A stretch of DNA of 64,000 bases, taken from Symsagittifera roscoffensis. Taxonomy: Eukaryota; Xenacoelomorpha; Acoela; Convolutidae. Below the pieces are notes generated by a model. That model saw nothing but the letters and a program-made list of their open reading frames with translations, made no database searches and was not told the DNA's origin. This document shows, piece by piece, positions 44,101-56,100 of the stretch (position 1 is its first letter; every line of letters starts with the position of its first letter). Location: positions 22,948,701 through 23,012,700 of the forward strand of contig NC_087063.1 of assembly GCF_963678635.1 (NCBI RefSeq). The letters are read 5' to 3'. The position numbers were made by a program, and so were the translations under genes.

Positions 44101-47100
44101 CGAGTTTTACTCTTTGATCCTTCTTTACCTTTATTACAATAGGGCTGATAAATTGTTTATCTTAAAATTTGTCTGGCTTGATAATGTGTTTTTTAACTTC
44201 TTTTTCAACTTCCTGAAGATGAATTGGTACCCTTCTCCCTTTTTGCTGGATGGGTGCTTTGACTTTATGAATTTCGTTTTGTTAAGTGATTTTTTTTCTT
44301 TCTATTCGTAAATATAATTTTTTGAATTTATCTTTCACTCACTGTGTTAATTCCTGATCCGAATTTTCAATTTCGTGAATATTTAGGATTTGATTGTGCT
44401 TCGGTTTTCTTGAACTAGTGCAAATCCGATTTTTAGTAGAATGTTACGCCCAATGGTATTTGATTTTTGGTCGTCTACAATTATAAATGGGGCCGATTGT
44501 ACTGTTCAACCTTCTGATTCTAATTCAACTCTTAGTCGTCCTTCTGCAATTATATATTTCCATTATAGCACGCTGAGTTTCTCGCCGCATCTTCCTGAAG
44601 GATATATCTGAATTTTGCTGATTTGTCGTTTATTTGGATTCGACGCGCTGTTTTTGTGTTTCCGGAATTGACAATCGCTAATATTTTTTCTGCTTTTGTT
44701 TTCAATTTTACGATGGCTGTTTCAGTTGTCTTCTTCCAAAGCGACAGAATTTTTTATTTCGAAAGCTTCGGAGATGGCCATGTTAGTAGAGTTTTCTTGA
44801 GGAATGTTTTTCCAACGGTGTGTTGAGATGAAATCGACTAAGTCCGCTAGTTCGACTAAATCCGCGTTAAATTGTTCCAGGGATTCATTCTTCCATTGCA
44901 GATGATATTGTTTCTTTGAAAAACGATTATACTCGTTGTGACAAAAATGTCTTCTAATATCTGCATCAAATCTTTGGTTGACCACCATTTTCCCCATTCC
45001 ATAGGTGGTTCCGCCGTTGCCTTCTGCCAAAAGGGTGGGATGCTCAGGAATGCTGCGCCATGTCATACCGAGTAATATGATCTTTAGTGAATCCGTACAG
45101 ATTGGCGGCTAAAATGGTAACTCAATAAGAAAACAGAAGTTTAACTGAAACATATTCTCTTCGCTCAGTTCTGCACACACTGTGCTCTTAGTTGTACAGA
45201 CTGGCCGTAGCTCTTCAAGGTCAGTTGACATATAGTATAAATTATGAGAAAACATGACCAAAATAGTAGGCGAAATAATCTGACCTTGAATGAGACGTTT
45301 TTGAGAATTGGCTGGTCTGGTCTATAGTGGAAACTGACGTCATTAAACTCTATCTCTCCCCTTTGAATCTTCAACCCAACAGATCCCTTACGATCAGTGA
45401 CCTCGACCTGAAATCACAGTTTCTAAATTCGGAAGGAATCCATAGTTGTTCAATTATAGAGCGATGCATGCTGATTCTTCTCTCGCATATTCTAGTAAAG
45501 TACACGTCGTGTACCCACAAAGCCGTATTGCCATCTTGTGGAAAAATTTTGTTGCCCCGTATTGCCAGAGTTAAGCAAACGAATGAGTTAAAATGAACGT
45601 TGATCGTCACTTAAAACTTCACGAGACCCACCCCGACAGGTAAAACACCAGGGGCGGATCTAGGATTTTCTCGAGGGGGGGCGGATTTTCAAAAAAATTT
45701 CGAAAATTTTGTCGACTTTTTTTTAGGTCGGCCAAATAGATTTTTCGAGCTCTCCCGAAGCACTAAAGACTCCTTGTTTCAGCTAAATTTTCTGTGTCGC
45801 AGGCAAAATTTTGAAAAAACAGGCCAAAAAAAAACATTTTTAGGCCTTTTTTGGAAAATTTTGACCAAAAAATCGCGTTTTTGCGGCGCGCGCTCCGCCC
45901 TCAAAAGTTAGTATTTCATGGAGCCAAAGGCGCCTTTAGATGTTTTTCAGGATACCTCACAAAAAACAGATATCTCAAAATAATTCAAAGGGGGGACCCT
46001 TTGGGTCGGCAGGGGATCGAATCCCTGAGGAAGGGAGTGTGCCCCCCCCCCCCCCGGCCTCACCCCTAAATCCGCTGCTGTAAAAAACAATAAACATTTG
46101 GGTATTCAAGACATTTTTTTCGGTTATCCGTTAACGCGGCTCCCGAGCTCGCCACTAGAAAAACATCAACTGGATTAGACCAACCAAAACATCATCCAAC
46201 CCCTCCCGTAGGCCAACCCCTCCCGTAGGCCAACCCCTCCCTCTTGAAAAATTCCCGCGCATGCCACTGCTTGAATTAATAAAAAGATTGATGATTACTG
46301 AATTTTGATGGCTAATAAATGATTACTGAAATAAAAAAAAACATATAAGACCTTTGTTTATAGCTTTTAAGTAATAAATATGATTATTAAAGTTTTTGTC
46401 GACTTTTTAGGCCAACTATTTTGATTTTTCGAGCTCCCCTAAAGACCTTATTTTGGGGAAAATTGTGAACATGAACCAATCTAAAGTTTTTGCATGGGTG
46501 CCAGACATCGACAGGACTGGACGGAAAAGGGTAAAATCACGGGCTAAAAATACATAAACACGCTCATGCTTTCATAAAATTGAATAGCAATTTTTGATTA
46601 GCTCATTTCATTTTCTGTAATTGAGCTTCTCTGTCGAGAATTATGCGGTCCGAATGCAATTAATTGTATATACTTTTTCCAGGAACAGGTCCAACAAATT
46701 TTCCAGGTCTATGAAGGACACTTGGGCATCCATGTAACTTTTTCCGAGGTCTTTAAGAGGCGAAAAGAGCTGCACCATGTAGCTAGTGTAGAGAACGAAA
46801 CTTCCGACTTCCTGTTTCTCGTACACAATGTAGTGTGCACATAGCAGCCAACCTAAATGCTAATTTGATTTTGATATATAGATAATATTCTAATCTATAG
46901 CTCAGAACAAGGCTGTTCGCATTAGAGCAAAGCCCGAGTGTGTCAACTGAAATAGTCTTGACTAACTCTTGACTGTTTGAAATAGTCCTGACTAACAATA
47001 TGAAAAAAGTGTAAAATCATCCGCCACAGGCACTGTTCAGTACAAAATGATGAAATTTGCTTCTGCAGAAACGTATTATCTGCATCAATTCACTGGCCTC

Positions 47101-50100
47101 ATTCTTACTTGAATTTATGGGTGTCAGGTCAAAAGATGTCTTGTCGTAGAATCCTATGACAAAATCACGCTTTCCATAAGATCCTATGTTCATGTTAAAC
47201 GTTTTTATGGTTCATATGCTACTAACTACAGTTTACTTGAGTGCCTAAAAAGGCATCAATATCTTTCAGATCATCTATCAAATCATTTCTTACAGCAAGT
47301 CGAAAAGTGTTAGTTAATTAGTTGAAAGTTCGAAGAATAACCAAATGAAACTGTGCGTGTAGATGTAGGAATGCTCAACTCCCCCTCGGTCAGGCATTCG
47401 ATATTTTAACCAGCAAAAGATTCCCCCTTTCTGAACAGCAAGTAGTATAGGGAAAGAATGACTATATCAAGGTCAAAATAATAACAAGACTGCTCGTATC
47501 AGGGTGAAGCCCTGAATGTTCCAACTGCCTTTTAACGTCTAAGCAGCAGTAATAACATTAAAAAATGTTTCTAAAATTTGAAATTTTTCATAAAAATCAT
47601 CCCCCCCACACGCCATATTAAGTAAAAAAGGATAAATTTCGTTCCTTGTAAATTTCGCTCTTCGCTATAAATCACTTATGGCAAATAAGCTTCTTTCAAC
47701 CAATTTGGAACGATTTCTAAGACGGATTAAATCTCCGCTTACGCGTTAACAGCGCAAAATATATCGCGCGTTAATGGTCCCAAATTGGCCAAAATGGCAA
47801 TCTTTAAACCCCCGTAACTTTACAAAAAATGATGACAGGTGAAATATCTTTTCAAATTTGATCTCAGGACAACAATACCTTTCGAATGATATAAAAAAAA
47901 TTCCGTCAAAAATGGCTAGTTAAAAAATCGAAATTTGTCTGAAGAAAAAAAAAACCCACCCGAGCACAAATATTCCGTTACTTTCGTATCGAAATGCGGA
48001 AGAAAAAGCAGTTAATTAATTTAAAAGAAGTGTAATAAACACAACAATGAACCACAACATTCCTCTTAACTGGAAATTTTTTAGTGTACTACATTACTAT
48101 TAACAGATTGTTTGTTCCTTTTCTCCCCGTTGAAAGAGGTGAATGATAAAATTTTTGTGAAACCAACTGGTTAAAATTGCACTAGGATTAGCTCTGTTGC
48201 TATGTCAAGGAAACTTAACATAATAATTAAAAGCAGTTAAGTAAATATAATAACTAGGCTAATTTAGAATTTATCCGAAGGATTAAATAAATGATTTTCT
48301 GATATATAAAAATGGAAATAAACTGAAAAATAGAGAATAATGCCCCTAATGAGTATGGATGAGGTTGATGAATATAAAATAGATGCTGAAATTGGAGAAA
48401 AAATTTTTGATTGTTTTAAAGTTTTTAATTTTTGTGCTTTCCCTGTAGATTGTCCAATATTTGAGCAAAACAAATCCAGAAATTTGTAAAAGTCAGGAGA
48501 AATTCAGTTTTGTTTTCGAAAATTTAGCCAGTTTTGTGTGAAATTAGTTGGCCAGGTGCTCCCATATTATTACAAAGAACTTACGTGGACAACATTCTCC
48601 TCTCCTTTGGATTATTTTAACAAAAAAGCGTTTTTTTTGGAGCATGCTCCTCCTCAAAGTTAGTAAATAGAGGTAATCAAGAGTTACTTTGTTGCAACTA
48701 AATCTACTTATTTACAATTGGAAAAAAAAGTAAAGAGCAAATTAATCTCAAAGTTAAAAACTTGAAAGTGAGAGAGCAATCTTCCGCTGGAGAGAATGAC
48801 TATATCAAGGTCAAAATAATAAAGACCAGAATAATTAAGTAAAATGAAGTTATTAATTAAAACAAGGAATCACCACATTCCTTCTAACACGAAAATTTTT
48901 ATTTTTTATACATTGCGATTTACAGAGTAACTATTCCTTTTCTCCCCATCGGGTAAGGTGAATGGTTAATTTTTTGTGAAACAAACTAAGCAAAATTGCA
49001 CTAGGATTAGCACTGTTGGTATGTTTAGGAATTTTAAAAAAATGGTTAACGCAGTTAGACAATTATGGCAATAAGGCTAAATTAGAAAAGGTCCGACTAA
49101 TTAAATAAATGATTTTCTGATATGTAGAAATGGAATGAAACTGCAAATTGGGTTATTTTGCGTTTTTTGAGTTTTTAGGTTTTTGTTTTTGTGCTCTCCT
49201 TGAAGGTTTTTTTTGGAATTTAACTTAAGACAAATCGCTCTCCGCGTCAACGTTCTCATCAAAATTGTCGATAGCCATTCTGAGCGATTGGTCAGTTGAG
49301 GGAAGAAAGAAGATTGATGTTTGCCGAGGAGAAGAAAATGATGCCTTCCGAATTTGTGTCCATTATATCCGAAGGATTTGGATTTTCCATGATTGTTCGG
49401 GCTCAAATGCGGCAATATGATTCAGCAAGATGGGTTTTTCTACATATCCAGCTTGTTAAGGTCATTCGTCAATAAAATCTTTGAACATACTCTTGTGAAG
49501 TTTTGGTGGACCTACTTTTTTACTCGATCCACGTAACGTTTCGTAACGGGTGGATACTATTGTCTTTTTTTTCCTGCTGTGGCCTCATCTGAACAGTCTA
49601 AGGAAGGTGATGTTTCAGTTAAAAAATTGCTATGGCTAAGTTTTTTTAAAAACTCTCTCAAGTAAACTTGAAGGACTTTGACTTTTGTGAAATTCTGACC
49701 GAGTTTTTTTTATCTTTCATTCATTTCCAAGGCCAGATACAAAATTGAACTTAGTTTTTTGTCTGTGTGTCGGTCCTCATTCCGTTGAAGCGTTTGGTCT
49801 TTTTCTTGATCGATGCTGTTTCTTTGTTGTCGAATCTTTTCTGTTCGCGGATCTTCCCCTCAACCTTGGCGGTTTTCTGAGGTTCTGTTTTGCTATGAGT
49901 CGGTTTCTCATCTGCGGTAGGTGTGGGTGATGTCTACCTATCGGATTAAGTAGGTTTTCTACATCTACTTTTTTCACAATCATCGCTAAGTGAAAAATAT
50001 CGCTCCACTCTTACCACAGAATTGGTGGATCCACCGTACGGTTTTGCCGAAAGGGAGGTATTCCTCTCACATTTGATTAGTTACTGTTTGACTGCACCAT

Positions 50101-53100
50101 GATAAAATGCTCCTTTGCTCCAGCTAATTCCACTTTTTTACAATTAAGAGAAAAAAGGTAAAGAGTGAATTAATCTCATAGTTAAAACAAAAAACTGTGA
50201 GTGCACTCTCTCCGCCGGAGAGATTGAACAAATCAAGGTCAAAATAATAAAGACCAGTTATGTATTTTAAATGAAGTGAGTTAAATAAAACTATGATCAC
50301 ACCGAGCGGAAAAGTTTTAGGGTTGGTCGTCGAAAAACAGATGTGGTAAAATAGTATCAAATGCCCCTTAAACTTGACCTGCGCTCGCCAATTTTTCGGT
50401 CAAAAGTTTCCCTTTATCATTTCAAGAAATGATTTTACATTAAACGAACAATTTTATGTTTTCTTCTATTGTTCTCAACAGCTCTGAAAGGCTAAAAGAA
50501 ATTTTAAAATTGAAGTAGTAATGGTTATTTAGTCGACTGACCTCCAAACAGACTGCTGTAAATTATGAGAATATGGACTAAATTCATGAGTTGCATGCTG
50601 GCAGAGTACTTCCAACTCTCCTTCTGGAAGGCTAGTAGAGATGTTCTAAATCTGTCAACTTCCAACTGCTCCGCTCCATGGCATTTGACAGCCTCGAAGT
50701 TGATCACCGAGTCAAGACCCTGAAAGAGTCAATATTTCTCGGTTCTTGTTTCTTGCATGGAAATTAGTCATAAAAGATTGGCCCTATCAAGTGTTAGATG
50801 CTTAATTTTACTATGGGAAAAACGGATTTTCAGTTGAAACTCGCTGAAAAGTCTTTAAAAAATGATGAGAGCCAGATACCTAATTTAATCACAGAATTTA
50901 TAGTTTTGAGACTAACTATGGTTTTAGTCTGGTTTTCGAGATTATTCGCATCTCGTTTGAACTTGGTCCTCCATTCGGAGAGGAGAATAGTGGCTGTGAC
51001 GTGGAGTACGAAACAGCCGAACACTATCAGGGAAAAGAAGAAGTTGAATGCAAACGCGAAGTACACTACAATCAGACAGACTGGACACTCTTTCTCCCCC
51101 CCCCCCATTACACCTCTCAAAAGCATTCATTTGCGAAGATTAACTGGATCAAAATGATGATAAATGTCTCAGAAATCAGCTTCTCATCGAGAACACTTAT
51201 ATATTGGCGCAAATAGTGCTATCTTTGCAATTTCGACGTGAATATCTAGTTTTCAAATGGTGGTTTCAATATAAAATTGATGTTCCCGTGCTTAGAAGAG
51301 GGCGGCGTTTGTTGAAAAAGAGGGGGAAAGGGATGGAGAAAGAGGCCTATTGCGATGATGATATCAGCAACTACAGGCAGTACTGAGAAGAGAACGAATG
51401 AGAGGAGTTTGTTTAGTTGGTCGTCGCCTCTTTCGATCACACCCAGTACTTCTCCTGTCTTCCTTCCTGTTTACAGAAATAAATCATCATTTGAAATCGA
51501 ATCGTAAGAAACTTGCTCATTTTTGGTTTTACCCTATGGCACTTCAGGCAAAAATATAGGCGACTTTTTTAAGTGCTCAAAAACCTACTGATATTTTGAA
51601 CACCTTTTCAATTTTTCTGGAAATTTTTGTTTGTCAACTGTTGGTTAAAAGAAACTGAGCAATGAAAATTGTTCTGCAACACTTAGTTTTACTTAATTAT
51701 CCGAAATATAGATTTTTATCAAAATTCTCTGGTCGAAGTATCTCACCCTGCTCACGTTCACCGCACAATTTCACCCCTCTATATTGTACTATTTAGCAAG
51801 AGATATTAGAGCACGAGATGATGTAGAATCTCGAAATGGTTGCAACAGTGATCAGGTTTATTCAACAACATAGGTCAGGAAAATTTGAAGCTATATATGT
51901 AAATCACTCTTCGATCTAGAAAAAGTGGCTTTCTAAGCAAATTTGAAAATCGGTTAAGCCTTAAGTAAGACAGTTTTGTGCTATTTTAACATACAAGTAT
52001 ACAGTTGCTGTTCCAATTTTCCAAGAAAGTGAGGAATATATATATGCTTGGGGTGGTTCTTTTAATCAAATCAATTTTTTTAAAGAATATTTTCTCACTT
52101 GAGGGGCTCGACCTCTGAACATACGATATTTGTTGTTGTCACTTTAAAGTTCGTAGTTTGTCAAAATGTCATTAACCCAAATTTATTTGAGAGCAATTAA
52201 TGGAATTCGGAACATTCAGGGCCTTGCCCTGATATGAGCAGCCTTGTTAGATACAAATCTCAGAGATCAAGAGAAATCTTTGCAAGAGAAATGAACTGCC
52301 TGAGGGTTTTTTTGCAAAATCAATAAAGCAACATTATTTCAGGCATAATTAGAGCATAATTGAAGTTTTTTCTGTCCATTTTTTATGTAAAGTTGGCCCA
52401 ATTTGAGAAAAAGCCTCAAAATTTTATGTTCGAATAATTTTGTCTAGAATAATTTAGATAATTTTCTGTACTTAATCACTTTGGTACATATGAATGATAC
52501 AGTTTGATTATGACTTTTTTACTCAAAAAAAGATAAAAAAGATTTATCGTTGATAGTTTTTCCGAATTGAGGAGTTGAAAAAAACGTAAACACTGCTTCA
52601 GAAAAAAAAATGTTTAGGGATCCCGGTTTCTGTTCACACTGTTTTAATGAGACTCATCCCATATATTTTAGGCTTATAATACCAAAGATTTGAGTAGTTT
52701 TGGAACGATTATGAGTGCGGATAATTTGCCACGCATAAATAATTCGCGTATTGAAACAAACTATCAAAGTATTCTTCCAGCACCAAAGCCGCATTTTAGT
52801 CAAGTGCAAGCACACTCACTTGACAATCACGAGGTTTCTGGATCGATGCCGATACGCAGTAAGTTTTTCTAAAACTGGTCTGAATAAAAAAAACTACCCC
52901 GGAAATATATAATTCTCACTTTCTTCGAAAGTCGGAACAAAAAATCTGAACAAATGTTTTCTTTTGTACTTTAAATAACGTGAGGGGTGGTGATTTAAAA
53001 AAAATCTTAAGTAAAAAAAATAATTAATTTTTTTCTCATTTTTTAGAATTTCATCAATTTTTCTAGCCAAACATTTTTCCATAGACCTTTAAAGGTAGCT

Positions 53101-56100
53101 CGGAACATTCAGAGTTTAACAAAGCAAATATGAAGTTCAATAGGTCGTTCAATAACCAGAGTTGAAAATGGAAAATTCAAGATTGTATGGTATTCAATTT
53201 TGAGCAATTCTCATTAAAGCCGTTCACTTCGTTCTTTTAGCCACTACGTCTTGAATAAAATAATGTAACACAGTTTAATCAAAAATCTAATCACAGTAAA
53301 ATTAGCGCAGTGATAAAATGTGGTAAACGCATGTCTCAGCAGGCTAATACGGCCTTACCTATGCTTTTTATTCCAGATAGATCTCGCAACAGAACTTAGT
53401 TCTCGTGATAGGTCTTGAACAAAACACTCACGTTTGAATACATATTGCGACAGAACTTAGTTCTCGCGACAGATCTTGAACAAAAAATTTGAGCTTGAGT
53501 GAACCTTGCGACAGAACTTAGTTCTCGCGACAGATCATGAACAAAAAATTTGAGCTTGAGTAAAAATTGCGACAGAACTTAGTTCTCGCGACAGATCATG
53601 AACAAAAAATTTGAGCTTGAGTAAACCTTGCGACAGAACTTAATTCTCGCGGCAGATCTCAAAAAAAATAATTAATTTTAAAACCGTGCTTTTACAAAAA
53701 CTGAAAAAGCATAGCCTGACGACAGTCACTGTCGCCAGACTATGGCTCTTTTCCAGTCCCCCCTTCAAAATACCGTGTTTTATGTTTGTTTTACGTGTTA
53801 TTACGGCTAAATGAGTGATGTTACGCTGTAAAATATGAAGAACAAATCTGTTCACAGTTGTCGATTTGTTCACCACGCCAACTTTCATTGTATTATGACA
53901 ACGTTAAGCAAGCTTTTCAAATTTTAATTTGAAAGGGGGAACTGACTGAAAAGAGCCCAGACTATTTTTTTTTAGTTTTTGTAAAACAGTGACCAATTGT
54001 TATTGTTTTTTATTGGCCAATTAACTAAATTTGATAAATTCTCAAACTGCTTGAGGAATTTTATTTAATTCGGAAGTAACATACAGAACCTTGCAAGTTT
54101 TGAACAACATTCAGCGCAAAAGATGTTTGCTAATTTCTCCATAGTGAAGTATATGCTCCATACATTGTTTGATAATAAATAAGAATTAAGACCGTGTTCA
54201 CAAACAGCACAAATGAAAACAAGACTACTCGTATCAGGGCAAAGCCCTGAATGTTCCGACTGCCTTTTAAGGTCAATAAGAGCAGTAAAACATTAAGAGC
54301 AGCAATAACATGGAAATTGGAAATTTTAAATGTAATAAAATAAAATTAATTTTTTTTTAAAGTTTGAGGTTGTTTGTGAAAACATTCCGCCACACGCCAT
54401 ATTAGGTACAAAGTGATAGATTTTGCTCCTATTAACAAATAAATTATGCCAAAAATGGCCAAAATGACCAAAATGACCAAAATGACAATCTTTAAATCCT
54501 CATAACTTTACGAAAAATGATCACAGGTGAAATATCTTTTCAAATTTAAGCTCAGGACAACAATAACTTTCGAATTATGTAAAAAGATTTGGACAAAAAT
54601 GGCTAGTCGAAAATTTTCTGAAGAAAAAAGAACCCACCCCGAGCACAAATATTCCGTTACTTTCGTTACGAAAGTCGGAACAATGAACAAAACCCGCAGA
54701 TCTCAGGTTATCTTTATCAACCACCCTTGCGTAGAAAGCTAAAAGTGTTTCCCTTCGCGCCACGTCGATAATATTGTTTAATATTTTAAAATTACTTATT
54801 TTTTAGTTACTTTTTGAGCAGCAGGAAATAATTAAATTATATTATTTCAATAATCATTAAATTATAATTTACTACAGTGATTTTCAAATTCAAATAACAA
54901 AAAAATAACAAAAAAAGCTCAAAAAGTTAACTGAAACGTTTTGCAGATTTTTTTTTCTTCAATTTATTTAATAACATTTGAGTCCCAAGGAATTGCTCAG
55001 CAACTCTTTAAAAACAGTTGTTTTTCTAATAGTTTTTTAAAAAGTATTTTTAATAACGCTTCAATGCCGAAAAAGTGCTGAGAAACTCTACAAAATTTCT
55101 CTAATTAGGTTTTTACTGCGATAACACGTATTCTATTGCTCGAAGTTTGGCTGAAAGCGGTTATTCTCACGACTAAGAGGTCAATAATTTGTTATATTTT
55201 ACGCGGCATATCTTAGTGTATATTTATGTTACACGGCTTTGCGTAGAAAAAAAAACGAAAAACAAATTAAAATACACCCGAAGTGTAAGTTTCCTCCGCA
55301 CATTCGGAGGTGTAAACAATGAGATCTAACATTCTAATTTCAGCCAAGGTTTTGGAAGGTAGTAATTAAAATTGTAAGTAGGTATGAGAATGAGTTGCTC
55401 AACAATCTTAGGGCCTCTTAATACGGATAAAAAATAAATTAACGACGGCAAACAGTAAAAATTTAGCATGAAAAAAATAAAACTGATCAGTGAAATTTCA
55501 TAGTTTTTTTTTTCATTGAGCCAGCTGCAAAAAAAAACAACCAATATCATGTAATTAATAGTCACATATAGAACTTATAAAATTACTGTTGTCTTAAAGC
55601 GTTTCGACAGAAAATTAACAATAAAAAATGTAAATAATTTTTGTAAATGCCAGATAATCAGTAGCGTCAGTTTGTGCTATTTTTTCCAAAGACTCTATTC
55701 TTTGGTACTATTTTACGACGCTCATTGCTGGCTGACCATCGCAGAACTGATTGGTGAATTTGGCGCAAAATAAACTAAATGTGATGGGAGCGCGTGCGTC
55801 AAAACAGTTTAAAAAAGTAAATTTGTCCTGCTTTTTTTGATAAACCGACCACTCTTAGAAAAAACTTGTGCACACCTCAATAAAAAAGGGGTAAAGGGCT
55901 GCGCTATTACTGTTATTTTAAGCTGGCTTAGTAGAACTTTCAAGTTTTTTTTCAAAAGATCACAAAAAAGTATCAGATCTAGAATTATCGCCATAAACCT
56001 GTAGTCACAGCAATGAACTTTTTAAAAAATCTGCAAAAAGGAATAGGTTTTTTCTAAAACTTTTTCAATAGGGTTATGTACTTGCTTTTCTTTAACTTAC

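Larger units (their letters stand above)
41267..45245 (-). mobile_element. Decayed Ty3/Gypsy provirus of ~4 kb (in intron 6)
   Basis: Flanked by 185-bp LTRs (41267-41452 and 45061-45245). Minus-strand fragments follow the Gypsy order: gag-like 45066-44722, RT 43899-43690, RNase H-proximal 43503-43306, integrase 43191-42979. The primer-binding site is just inside the 5' LTR. The frames hold stops and shifts, and protease was not recognised. At 4 kb it is short for a Gypsy element, suggesting internal deletion. Confidence 0.8.

Noticed and set aside
53386-53660. CRISPR array
   Set aside because: The 61-bp units are repeated in full without variable spacers, and the setting is a eukaryotic intron.
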